Shown here: positions 1-7,697 of the stretch, piece after piece
Numbering within the stretch: position 1 is the stretch's first letter
How the letters are laid out: the number at the start of each line of letters is the position of its first letter
From: CAYJHC01 sp964369805
GTDB lineage: Bacteria > Bacillota > Clostridia > Peptostreptococcales > Anaerovoracaceae
Reading direction: 5' to 3'
Assembly: GCA_964369805.1 (NCBI GenBank)
Contig: CAYJFM010000053.1
Span: forward strand, 1 to 9,886
DNA length: 9,886 bases
Translations under genes and position numbers: made by a program
The notes under the pieces: generated by a model
Seen by the model: the letters and a program-made list of their open reading frames with translations, nothing else
The model's database searches: none
What the model was told of the DNA's origin: nothing

Positions 1-46
1 ATTCAATAGAAAATTAACAAGAAATCCAAAAAAATAGTAAAATAAA

Positions 47-75
47 TTGATATTATTGCTAAATTAAAGTAAAAT
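47..75 (+). promoter_or_regulatory. Predicted sigma-A promoter for lepA-hemW
   Basis: TTGATA (47-52) and TAAAAT (70-75) are separated by exactly 17 bp, each one base from the vegetative consensus. Transcription would begin near 82, giving a leader of roughly 30 nt before the lepA start. It is the only well-spaced promoter seen upstream of lepA. Read by eye from motif matches. Confidence 0.6.
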
Positions 76-110
76 ATAGAGTAAACCAAATTTTGTAAGA
101 GAGGATATAC

Positions 111-1913
111 ATGAAAGACAATCAAAAACATGTTAGAAATTTTAGCATAATTGCACATATAGATCACGGTAAGTCTACCCTTGCTGACAGGATACTAGAA
201 AAAACGGGAGCTGTTGCTCATAGAGATATGAAAGAGCAGTACCTAGACAATATGGATCTTGAGCGAGAAAGAGGAATTACTATTAAGCTTCAGCCATCCA
301 GACAGTTATACACAGGAAAAGATGGGCAGGAATACATTTTCAACTTAATTGATACCCCAGGACATGTGGATTTCACTTATGAAGTTTCTAGAAGCCTTGC
401 AGCCTGTGAAGGTGCAGCTCTTGTTGTAGATGCAACTCAAGGCGTAGAAGCTCAGACTCTAGCGAATGTTTATCTTGCGCTAAACGAAAATCTAGAAATA
501 CTACCAGTTTTAAATAAAATAGATCTGCCAAGCGCAAACATAGAAGGTGCTAAAAGCGAAATCGAAGAGATAATAGGAATCGATGCATCATATGCTCCCT
601 TAGTATCTGCAAAAGAAGGCATAGGAATTGAAGATTTATTAGAAGAAATAATTGATAAAATTCCAGCACCTACAGGGGACCCAAATGGAAAATTAAAAGC
701 CTTAATTTTTGATTCATATTATGATAATTATAAAGGCGTAGTAATTTACACAAGAGTTTTTGATGGGCAGCTTAAGGCTGGCGATGTAATCAGATTGATG
801 AATACTGAAAAAAATTACGAAGTAACAGAAGTTGGTGTTTGCTCGCCAGGGCATATTGCAACAAAAAGCCTTGTAGCTGGAGATGTTGGATATATAGTTG
901 CAAGCATAAAACAGGTTGCTGATGCTAGAGTTGGGGATACAGTTACCCTTGCAAATGACCCAACAGAAGAGGTGCTTCCTGGATATAAAAAGGCACAATC
1001 AATGGTATTTTGTGGTATTTATCCAGCAGAAGGTGAAAAATATGAAGGTGTTAAGGATGCATTAGAGAAACTTCAAGTAAATGATGCTGCTTTTAACTTT
1101 GAACCTGAGACTTCAACTGCCTTAGGATATGGCTTTAGGTGCGGCTTTTTAGGCCTTCTTCACATGGAAATTATTGTAGAGAGGTTAGAAAGGGAGTTTG
1201 ACCTTGCAGTAATCACAACGTCACCAAGTGTAATCTACAAAGTAGTTATGAATGATGGAAGTTTTGAGATGATTCAAAACCCTACAAATTTACCAGAATT
1301 AACAACAATAGACCACATAGAAGAACCTATAGTAAAAGCAGATATTATTATACCAAAAGACTATATAGGAAATATAATGGATATTTGTCAAGATAGACGT
1401 GGGAAACTTTTGCATATGGAGTATATAAACGACCTTCGAGTACAGCTGCATTATGAAATGCCACTGAATGAAGTAATTTATGACTTCTTTGATGCGTTAA
1501 AATCGAAAACAAAAGGATATGGATCACTTGATTATGAGTTTGTTAGATATGAGAAGTCAAAACTAGCAATACTATTAAATAAAGATCTAGTTGACGCTTT
1601 TTCAATGATCGTTCATGAATCAAAGGCGTATTCTAGAGGAAAGTTTGTATGTGATAAGCTTAAAGAAGTTATTCCTATGCATCAATTTGAGGTTCCAATT
1701 CAAGCGGCTATTGGACAAAAAGTTGTAGCTAGATCAACAGTTAGAGCTTATAGAAAGGATGTAATTGCCAAGTGCTATGGTGGTGATATATCCAGAAAGA
1801 AAAAACTTTTAGAAAAGCAGAAAAAAGGAAAGAAGAGAATGAGGCAATTTGGAAAAGTTGAAGTTCCTCAAGAGGCCTTCACTGCTGTTCTAAAATATGA
1901 CGAAAAAAAATAA
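111..1913 (+). CDS. lepA: Elongation factor 4 (LepA), ribosomal back-translocating GTPase
   Basis: LepA is a translational GTPase that binds the ribosome and is thought to remodel stalled or mis-translocated complexes; it is cytosolic or membrane-associated. The G motifs are all visible: the P-loop AHIDHGKST (residues 15-23), the switch-I RGIT (54-57), DTPGH (81-85), NKID (135-138) and SAK (166-168). The C-terminal part carries the LepA-specific basic tail rich in Lys/Arg (about residues 560-585) instead of EF-G domain IV. The length of 600 residues is normal for the family (about 600). The ATG is preceded by AAGAGAGG at 97-104 with a 6-nt spacer, which supports this start. hemW follows after 20 bp, a pairing common in Firmicutes. 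No missing motif or frameshift was seen. Confidence 0.98.
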   Translation: MKDNQKHVRNFSIIAHIDHGKSTLADRILEKTGAVAHRDMKEQYLDNMDLERERGITIKLQPSRQLYTGKDGQEYIFNLIDTPGHVDFTYEVSRSLAACEGAALVVDATQGVEAQTLANVYLALNENLEILPVLNKIDLPSANIEGAKSEIEEIIGIDASYAPLVSAKEGIGIEDLLEEIIDKIPAPTGDPNGKLKALIFDSYYDNYKGVVIYTRVFDGQLKAGDVIRLMNTEKNYEVTEVGVCSPGHIATKSLVAGDVGYIVASIKQVADARVGDTVTLANDPTEEVLPGYKKAQSMVFCGIYPAEGEKYEGVKDALEKLQVNDAAFNFEPETSTALGYGFRCGFLGLLHMEIIVERLEREFDLAVITTSPSVIYKVVMNDGSFEMIQNPTNLPELTTIDHIEEPIVKADIIIPKDYIGNIMDICQDRRGKLLHMEYINDLRVQLHYEMPLNEVIYDFFDALKSKTKGYGSLDYEFVRYEKSKLAILLNKDLVDAFSMIVHESKAYSRGKFVCDKLKEVIPMHQFEVPIQAAIGQKVVARSTVRAYRKDVIAKCYGGDISRKKKLLEKQKKGKKRMRQFGKVEVPQEAFTAVLKYDEKK

Positions 1914-1933
1914 GAAAGTACAGAGGTAAGTTA

Positions 1934-3085
1934 ATGAAAAAACTAGGTATTTACTTACATATACCATTTTGTGTTAAAAAGTGTACTTATTGCGATTTTA
2001 ATTCTTCGGATAAATACACGTCAAAGCAAGAGATGGAATACACAATGGCACTTTTAAAAGAGATGGTGCTTTACAGCAAAGCTATGAAAGAAGAATATAT
2101 TGTTGACTCAATATATATTGGAGGTGGAACTCCATCATGCTTGCCAGAAAATGCAATTTGTGCGTTAGTATCGGGACTTTATTCAAACTTTATGGTGAGT
2201 GAAGACTGCGAAATAACAATAGAAGCAAACCCAAAAACTCTTACTTATACAAAAGTGGGGGCCTACAAAAAAGCAGGGATTAATAGATTGAGCTTGGGAG
2301 TGCAGTCTTTCCACAGAGATGAGCTTGATGCTCTTGGAAGGATTCATACACCACAAGAATTTTATGCCAATTATGAAATGGCAAGAGAAGCGGGATTTGA
2401 TAACATTAGCTTTGATTTAATGTTTGGCATTCCTCATCAAACCCCAGAAAAGTGGGCGGCTTCTATAGGAGTAGCACTAAAATTAAAACCTGAGCATATA
2501 TCTTTTTACAGTTTGGAGCTAGAGAAAAAAACTCCATTATTTTGGTCGGTAGGAAAAGGTGATGTAGAACTTCCAGATGAAGTAGATGATAGAATTATGT
2601 ATCATTATGCAATAGCTGCATTTAAAAAAGCTGGCTACAATCACTATGAAATTTCAAATTGTGCTTTGCCAGGAAAAGAATCTAGGCATAATTTAAAATA
2701 CTGGTCAATGATGCCGTACCTTGGATTAGGACTAGGTGCATCATCCTTCCTTGGAGGAAAAAGAGCAAAAAATATTGGTGATATGAGAAAATATATGGAT
2801 GCCGTTAATAACAACATTTTGCCGCTTGCGGAGGTTACAAAGAACACACAGCAAGATTCAATATCAGAGTTTATATTCACTGGACTAAGAAAAACTGAAG
2901 GCATTTGTCTTTCAGAGTTCAAAGAACTTTTTGGTGAGGATTTTTATTTTGTATATCAAGATAAAATAGAGGTGATTAGAGGTTTTATTTCTGATGGACT
3001 TTTATCATTACACGGTGGAAGATTAGCTTTAACAGAAAAAGGACTAGATATATCCAATAGAATTATGGCAGAATTTATGCAATAA
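1934..3085 (+). CDS. hemW: Radical SAM heme chaperone HemW (HemN-like)
   Basis: This radical SAM protein carries the cluster motif CX3CX2C (C13, C17, C20), followed by Asp-Phe rather than the extra cysteine of true coproporphyrinogen III dehydrogenase HemN. This points to HemW, a heme-binding chaperone that delivers heme to membrane respiratory enzymes. Other family marks are GGGTP (63-67), EANP (97-100), GVQSF (122-126), DLMFGIP (161-167) and the HemW-type H-N-x2-Y-W segment (252-257). The 383-residue length is normal. The ATG has AGAGG at 1922-1926 with a 7-nt spacer. It lies 20 bp after lepA and is probably cotranscribed with it. Older annotation often calls such proteins coproporphyrinogen III oxidase; the motif argues against that activity. 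Confidence 0.93.
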   Translation: MKKLGIYLHIPFCVKKCTYCDFNSSDKYTSKQEMEYTMALLKEMVLYSKAMKEEYIVDSIYIGGGTPSCLPENAICALVSGLYSNFMVSEDCEITIEANPKTLTYTKVGAYKKAGINRLSLGVQSFHRDELDALGRIHTPQEFYANYEMAREAGFDNISFDLMFGIPHQTPEKWAASIGVALKLKPEHISFYSLELEKKTPLFWSVGKGDVELPDEVDDRIMYHYAIAAFKKAGYNHYEISNCALPGKESRHNLKYWSMMPYLGLGLGASSFLGGKRAKNIGDMRKYMDAVNNNILPLAEVTKNTQQDSISEFIFTGLRKTEGICLSEFKELFGEDFYFVYQDKIEVIRGFISDGLLSLHGGRLALTEKGLDISNRIMAEFMQ

Positions 3086-3100
3086 AATAAGAAAAACTAA

Positions 3101-3130
3101 GCGAAGTAATTACCATGTAATTACTTTTGC
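3101..3130 (+). terminator. Hairpin between hemW and glpK, possible weak terminator
   Basis: A perfect 10-bp stem (3104-3113 with 3117-3126) closes a 3-nt loop and is extended by a G-T pair and a further short pairing. The following bases are T-rich but broken (TTTTGCTGTTTTA) rather than a clean T run. It could end the lepA-hemW transcript, attenuate glpK, or act as an operator just upstream of the glpK ribosome binding site (3139-3145). The structure is clear; the function is inferred. Confidence 0.45.
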
Positions 3131-3149
3131 TGTTTTATAAGGAGGTTGT

Positions 3150-4643
3150 ATGAGTAAGTATATTATGTCGCTTGACCAAGGAACTACAAGTTCAAGGTGT
3201 GTTTTATATAATAAAGCTGGAGAAATTGTGAGCATGGTTCAAAAAGAACTGACTCAAATATATCCAAAAGCTGGTTGGGTAGAGCATGACCCTGAAGAGA
3301 TTTGGGCATCGCAAATTGGAGTTGCAACAGAGGCCTTAGCTAAAGTGAGGGCAACAAATGAAGATATAGACTCCATAGGAATTACCAATCAAAGAGAAAC
3401 TACAATTGTATGGAACAAGATTACGGGAAAACCTATTTATAATGCTATAGTTTGGCAGTGTAGAAGGACAGCTGACTTTGCAAATGAACTGAAAGGAGAC
3501 AGTGACTTTACAAAGAAGGTAGAAGAAAAAACAGGGCTAATCATAGACGCTTATTTTTCGGCAACAAAAGTAAAATGGATTCTTGAAAATGTTGAAGGTG
3601 CAAAGGAACAAGCTGAAAGAGGAGAACTTCTATTTGGCACTGTGGACACCTGGTTAATTTGGAACCTTACTGGTAGGAAGGTGCACGTAACTGACTATTC
3701 TAATGCTGCAAGAACAATGCTATTTAATATACATACTTTAGAATGGGATGAAGAAATACTTGCAAAGCTTGAGATTTCACCATCTATATTACCCGAAGTA
3801 AAGGCTTCTAGCTGTATATATGGAGAAACACTACCGCATTTATTTGGAGACAAGATTAAAATTGCTGGAGCGGCAGGAGATCAACAATCTGCATTGTTTG
3901 GCCAAACCTGTTTTGAGAAAGGAGAGGGTAAAAACACTTACGGAACAGGTTGCTTCTTACTTCTAAATACAGGTAATAAGCCGATAAAGTCAAAGAATGG
4001 ACTTTTAACAACCATAGCTTGGGGCATTAAAGGAGAGATTACCTATGCCTTAGAGGGGTCAGTTTTTGTTGCAGGAGCAGCGATTCAATGGCTAAGGGAT
4101 GAACTAGGATTAATTAAAAACGCTTCTGTTTCAGAGGCATTAGCACAGTCCGTGAAAGATACTAATGGAGTTGTAGTTGTTCCAGCTTTTGTTGGGATGG
4201 GTGCTCCATATTGGAACTCAGATGCAAGAGGAGCAATTTTTGGTCTAACACGAGGTTGCAATAATGCCCATGTAACCAGAGCTACTTTAGAATCATTGGC
4301 ATTTCAGTCATATGACTTAATCAAAGCAATGGAAGAGGACCTAGGAGAAAAATTAATAGAATTAAGAGTAGATGGGGGAGCTAGTGCAAATGATTTTTTG
4401 ATGCAGTTTCAAGCAGATATTTTAGGGATTAATCTTAGTAGACCTGAATCTGTAGAAACTACATCGCTAGGAGCGGCATTTTTGGCAGGGCTCGCTACAG
4501 GATTTTGGAAAGACAAAGAAGAAATCGTATTAATTGCAAAGAAACGTAAGATATTTAATACGGAAATGTCAAACCCTGATAGAAATGATAGGATTGATTT
4601 GTGGCACAAGGCGGTTAACTGTGTCCTTTACTGGACAAACTAG
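3150..4643 (+). CDS. glpK: Glycerol kinase
   Basis: This enzyme phosphorylates glycerol with ATP to sn-glycerol 3-phosphate in the cytosol, feeding lipid synthesis or glycolysis. It is a full-length FGGY-family kinase of 497 residues (family about 500). Visible motifs are SLDQGTTSSR (7-16), GITNQRET (77-84), WQCRRT (102-107), GDQQ with the catalytic Asp244 (243-246), GTGCF (265-269), DGGAS (408-412) and ETTSLGAAFLAG (436-447). His230 lies where Enterococcus and Bacillus GlpK carry the histidine that HPr of the PTS phosphorylates to activate the enzyme. Start: AAGGAGG at 3139-3145 precedes the ATG with a 4-nt spacer, slightly short. No glpF, glpP or glycerol-3-phosphate dehydrogenase gene adjoins it, so it probably is not in a classical glp operon here. 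No damage was seen. Confidence 0.97.
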   Translation: MSKYIMSLDQGTTSSRCVLYNKAGEIVSMVQKELTQIYPKAGWVEHDPEEIWASQIGVATEALAKVRATNEDIDSIGITNQRETTIVWNKITGKPIYNAIVWQCRRTADFANELKGDSDFTKKVEEKTGLIIDAYFSATKVKWILENVEGAKEQAERGELLFGTVDTWLIWNLTGRKVHVTDYSNAARTMLFNIHTLEWDEEILAKLEISPSILPEVKASSCIYGETLPHLFGDKIKIAGAAGDQQSALFGQTCFEKGEGKNTYGTGCFLLLNTGNKPIKSKNGLLTTIAWGIKGEITYALEGSVFVAGAAIQWLRDELGLIKNASVSEALAQSVKDTNGVVVVPAFVGMGAPYWNSDARGAIFGLTRGCNNAHVTRATLESLAFQSYDLIKAMEEDLGEKLIELRVDGGASANDFLMQFQADILGINLSRPESVETTSLGAAFLAGLATGFWKDKEEIVLIAKKRKIFNTEMSNPDRNDRIDLWHKAVNCVLYWTN

Positions 4644-4752
4644 TACGAAGATAAAATATCATAGTTGTTTTTTTGTGAAAGATCAATTGAATTTTAAAAT
4701 TTATTATAAAAATGTAAGATTATATGTTAAAATTATAAAGCAAATGCGAGGT

Positions 4753-4787
4753 TACGCTTATTCTAGTGAATAATTAGAGTAAGTGTA
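4753..4787 (+). terminator. Inverted repeat downstream of glpK, probable terminator
   Basis: The arms 4753-4764 and 4776-4787 form a 12-bp stem with two G-T pairs and an 11-nt loop. The bases after it (4788-4799) are mostly T (TTTCTTATTGTT). It is the best terminator candidate for glpK, though it lies 110 bp past the stop codon and the T tract is interrupted. It could instead be part of a leader for the transporter operon. Confidence 0.45.
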
Positions 4788-4809
4788 TTTCTTATTGTTA
4801 TAAAAAAAG

Positions 4810-4875
4810 AGCAAATTGTGATTGTGAATTTATTTGTTTTCACAATCTAACTTTGTCTAAATAAGATTATTTGCT
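4810..4875 (+). promoter_or_regulatory. Nested inverted repeats upstream of the ABC importer
   Basis: A perfect 9-bp inverted repeat (4820-4828 with 4839-4847, 10-nt loop) reads GATTGTGAA / TTCACAATC. Outside it, AGCAAAT (4810-4816) pairs with ATTTGCT (4869-4875), so the whole stretch can fold as a nested hairpin. No T run follows, so it is not a normal terminator. It could be a repressor operator or a 5' leader structure for the importer. I do not recognise a known riboswitch class in it; it does not show the ydaO-type c-di-AMP motifs one might expect before an osmolyte transporter. Confidence 0.4.
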
Positions 4876-4902
4876 TGCTAATATAGCAGGTTAAAATACA
4901 AT
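4875..4902 (+). promoter_or_regulatory. Possible promoter of the importer operon
   Basis: TTGCTA (4875-4880) and TACAAT (4897-4902) are 16 bp apart, which would start transcription near 4909, just ahead of the ribosome binding site at 4921-4927. An alternative -10 with an upstream TG (TGCTAATAT, 4876-4884) overlaps it. Both are weak matches chosen by eye. Confidence 0.3.
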
Positions 4903-4934
4903 GGTTATTGAATTATAGAAAGGGAGGTACTGTA

Positions 4935-6068
4935 TTGATCAAATTTGAATCTATAAGAAAAAATTACAAAAATACAGAAGTTCTAACTAATATTTCGTTT
5001 GAAATTGAAAGAGGTGAACTAGTTGTACTAATCGGAAGTTCAGGATGTGGGAAAACTACAACTCTGAAACTAATAAACAAGTTAATTAAGCCAAGTTCTG
5101 GAAAATTAACAATCGATGGTGAGGATATTGGAGAAAAGGATCCGATAGAACATAGAAGAAATATAGGATATGTAATCCAGCAGGTTGGGCTATTTCCACA
5201 TATGACTGTAAGAGAGAACATTGAGATTGTACCGAAATTATTGAAAATGAGTCAAGATGAGGTTTCTATCAACACTAGGCAACTTTTGAGAATGGTTGGT
5301 TTAGATCCAGAAATATTCATGGATAGATATCCAATTCAACTTTCAGGGGGGCAGCAGCAAAGAGTTGGGGTAGCTAGAGCCTTTGCAATTGATCCAGAGA
5401 TAATTCTTATGGACGAACCTTTTTCAGCAGTTGACCCAATTACAAGAAGGCAACTTCAAGATGAACTAGTTAACTTACAAGCAAAGGTAAGAAAAACCAT
5501 AGTTTTTGTAACACATGATATGGATGAGGCTTTGAAAATCGCGGATAAAATATGCATTATGCAAAACGGCGAAATTGTACAGTATGATACACCAGAGAAT
5601 ATTCTTAAATTTCCAATTAACGACTTTGTTGCTAACTTTGTTGGTAAGAATAGAATTTGGAATAACCCTGAGTACATTAGAGCAAAAGATATAATGGTAA
5701 CAGAACCTGTGGTAGCGTACGAAGAGGTTCCAATAATTAAAGCTTTGGAAAACATGCGTCTAAGAAAAGTAGATAGAATCCTTGTTACAAATGAAGAAGG
5801 AGATTTCTTAGGGCAGGTAAAAGCAACAACACTTAATAAGTTTGAGGATAAATCAGCACCTATTTTAATTGCAATGAAAGCTCCTAAAGTTACAGCTAAT
5901 CCGTATGACTCTATTGTAGACCTTCTGAAAAAAGTGAAAGAGTTTGGAGTATCAGCTATTCCTGTTGTGGAAGAAGGAAAGTTAAGAGGCCTTATTACAA
6001 CATCTACTCTAGTTACAACTCTAGGGCAGCAGTATGTTGATTTTGATGTGGAGGTGGCTAATGAATAA
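4935..6068 (+). CDS. opuCA: ABC importer ATPase with tandem CBS domains, OpuCA/ProV type
   Basis: This is the cytosolic ATPase of a quaternary-amine-type importer (glycine betaine, carnitine or choline class). The ABC domain shows Walker A GSSGCGKT (34-41), the Q-loop IQQVGLFPHM (81-90), signature LSGGQQQR (136-143), Walker B with DE (160-161) and H-loop His194. Two CBS domains follow (about 250-305 and 312-366); in OpuA-type systems these sense ionic strength or bind c-di-AMP. I place the start at the TTG at 4935, giving 377 residues: AGGGAGG (4921-4927) lies 7 nt ahead and the protein then begins MIKFE, as relatives do. An in-frame TTG at 4908 would put the ribosome binding site inside the gene. 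The stop overlaps the next gene by 8 bp, so translation is likely coupled. The symbol reflects family resemblance; the substrate is not proven. Confidence 0.88.
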   Translation: MIKFESIRKNYKNTEVLTNISFEIERGELVVLIGSSGCGKTTTLKLINKLIKPSSGKLTIDGEDIGEKDPIEHRRNIGYVIQQVGLFPHMTVRENIEIVPKLLKMSQDEVSINTRQLLRMVGLDPEIFMDRYPIQLSGGQQQRVGVARAFAIDPEIILMDEPFSAVDPITRRQLQDELVNLQAKVRKTIVFVTHDMDEALKIADKICIMQNGEIVQYDTPENILKFPINDFVANFVGKNRIWNNPEYIRAKDIMVTEPVVAYEEVPIIKALENMRLRKVDRILVTNEEGDFLGQVKATTLNKFEDKSAPILIAMKAPKVTANPYDSIVDLLKKVKEFGVSAIPVVEEGKLRGLITTSTLVTTLGQQYVDFDVEVANE

Positions 6069-7644
6069 TTTTTTACAATATGTACAGGAAAATTTAGACT
6101 ATATCTTAGCTTTGCTATATAACCATATTCAATATACTTTTATAGCAGTTCTAATAGCAATATTAATTGGGGTACCTTTAGGAATAACTATTTTCAATTA
6201 CAAAAACTTTGGAAAGCCAGTAATTAGTGTTGCAAACATTGTCCAGGCTATACCGAGTTTAGCTATTTTAGGTATTATAGTGCCATATTTTGGGATAGGT
6301 GCAAGTACAGCTATATTTATGGTTGTTTTATATTCACTTTTACCTATACTGAAAAACACATATACGGGACTAAATAATATTAATAAAGATATGCTTGAAG
6401 CAGCAAAAGGTATAGGCATGACAAAGGCACAAGTTCTTTTTAAAGTGCAGTTTCCTTTAGCTTTGCCAGTTATCATGGCAGGGGTAAGAATATCTTCTGT
6501 AACAGCAGTTGGACTTATGACTATTGCAGCATATATAGGTGCAGATGTACTAGGTACATTAATTCTGTCAGGTATACAGACAGATAACTCCTATATGATT
6601 TTTGCAGGGGCTATTCCTGCGATGGGTCTTGCTTTATTAATGGATTTTGTAATGTCTAGAGTTGAAAAAGCGGTTACTCCTGTTAGCCTTCAACTTCAAG
6701 CGAGCAATATTTCGCCAGAAGCAATCAACAGTATTAAGAGGCAAAAAAAGGTAACTCTTTCAACAGTGGCTACCATTTTTGTACTAATATTTGCAATAAT
6801 GGCATATAATGCAATGCCAAAGCAAGTTGATATTATTGTGGGTTCTAAAGAATACACGGAAGGTAAAATTGTAGCTAGTATTATGGCAGAGGTCTTAGAA
6901 AGAGAAACAGATTTAACAATTGAAAGAAGAATAGGCCTTGGCGGAACTATGATAGCTTACACTGCTATTGAAAATAGGGAGATTTCAATTTACCCTGATT
7001 ACACAGGAACGCTTTATTCAACTGTTTTAGAAAAAGATTTGGAACCTGGAATTTCTAGAGAAAAAGTTTTTGAGGAGGTTGATGCCTTTGTTCAAGAAGA
7101 TGCAAACTTAGAATTACTTGAGCCATCAAATATTAATAGTACATATGTTGTAGGGGTCTCTCAAGAAGCTGCTGCAAAATATAACTTGAAAACTATATCT
7201 GACCTTGCTAAAGTAGCTGACCAGGTTAAGATTGGCTGTAATGCAGAAGCTTTAGCGAGAGCTGATGGGCTTGCAGGCTTAGAAGAAGCTTATGGAATGA
7301 AGTTTACAGATCCTTTAACTTTTGGAGCATCAAACCTTATTTTCCCAGCTCTTGAAGAAGGAGAAATTGACGCAGCGATTGTAAACTCTACTGATAGCTT
7401 AGTGCAAAAATATGATTTATTTACACTAGAAGATGATTTAGGATTTTTCCCACCTTATCAATTGACACCTTTGGCAACTAATGAGCTTGTAGCAGAATAT
7501 CCAGAAGCAGTTGAAAAAATCAATTGGATTTTATCAACTTTGGATGATACAAAAATGCAAGAGTTAAATGGAATGGTAGCTGAAGAAGGGTTGACTCCTG
7601 AAGCAGTAGCAAGAGAGTATGTAGACTCTGTACTAGACAATTAA
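6061..7644 (+). CDS. Fused permease and substrate-binding protein of a quaternary-amine-type ABC importer
   Basis: The protein (527 residues) joins two subunits that are separate genes in the Bacillus OpuC system. Residues about 1-200 are an integral membrane permease with hydrophobic segments near 22-46, 57-98, 136-170 and 180-197 and the ATPase-contact loop EAAKGIGMTKAQVLFKVQFP (113-132). A further membrane segment (232-249) then tethers an extracellular OpuAC/OpuCC-like binding domain (about 255-527), with family-like stretches GLGGT (292-296), YPDYTGT (311-317), STDSL (443-447) and FFPPY (462-466). Similar fusions serve glycine betaine, choline or, in EgtUBC of streptococci, ergothioneine uptake, so the substrate is open. 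The ATG at 6061 has GGAGG at 6050-6054, 6 nt upstream, and sits inside the end of the ATPase gene. With the ATPase it makes a complete importer. Confidence 0.88.
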   Translation: MNNFLQYVQENLDYILALLYNHIQYTFIAVLIAILIGVPLGITIFNYKNFGKPVISVANIVQAIPSLAILGIIVPYFGIGASTAIFMVVLYSLLPILKNTYTGLNNINKDMLEAAKGIGMTKAQVLFKVQFPLALPVIMAGVRISSVTAVGLMTIAAYIGADVLGTLILSGIQTDNSYMIFAGAIPAMGLALLMDFVMSRVEKAVTPVSLQLQASNISPEAINSIKRQKKVTLSTVATIFVLIFAIMAYNAMPKQVDIIVGSKEYTEGKIVASIMAEVLERETDLTIERRIGLGGTMIAYTAIENREISIYPDYTGTLYSTVLEKDLEPGISREKVFEEVDAFVQEDANLELLEPSNINSTYVVGVSQEAAAKYNLKTISDLAKVADQVKIGCNAEALARADGLAGLEEAYGMKFTDPLTFGASNLIFPALEEGEIDAAIVNSTDSLVQKYDLFTLEDDLGFFPPYQLTPLATNELVAEYPEAVEKINWILSTLDDTKMQELNGMVAEEGLTPEAVAREYVDSVLDN

Positions 7645-7657
7645 TTGAAAATAAAAT

Positions 7658-7697
7658 AGCCTAACTCCGAGGAAATCTTGGTAGTTAGGCTTTTTTT
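7658..7697. terminator. Strong bidirectional rho-independent terminator
   Basis: Arms AGCCTAACT (7658-7666) and AGTTAGGCT (7683-7691) continue inward through CCGAG/CTTGG (7667-7671 with 7677-7681, one G-T pair, one bulged T at 7682) around a 5-nt loop. Seven T residues follow on the plus strand (7691-7697). On the minus strand the stem is followed by ATTTTATTTT. It lies between convergent genes and reaches the stop codon of the minus-strand gene, so it can serve both. Confidence 0.9.

Noticed and set aside
1970..2000. hemW as coproporphyrinogen III dehydrogenase (HemN)
   Set aside because: The motif is CX3CX2C followed by Asp-Phe; the additional cysteine of true HemN is absent and the H-N-x2-Y-W segment of HemW is present.
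4534..4773. A 79-codon open frame overlapping the end of glpK
   Set aside because: It begins inside glpK in another frame, has no ribosome binding site, and its composition follows the overlapping gene and AT-rich gap.
4823..4844. CRP-like site (TGTGA and TCACA)
   Set aside because: The half-sites are 12 bp apart instead of 6, so they do not form a CRP operator; they are part of the larger inverted repeat.
4908..4934. TTG at 4908 as the start of the ABC ATPase
   Set aside because: It has no ribosome binding site of its own and would place AGGGAGG (4921-4927) inside the coding region; the TTG at 4935 is correctly spaced and gives the family-typical N-terminus.
6034..6060. An earlier in-frame start at 6034 for the permease fusion
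   Set aside because: No ribosome binding site precedes it, and the ATG at 6061 has GGAGG 6 nt upstream with the usual short overlap with the ATPase gene.
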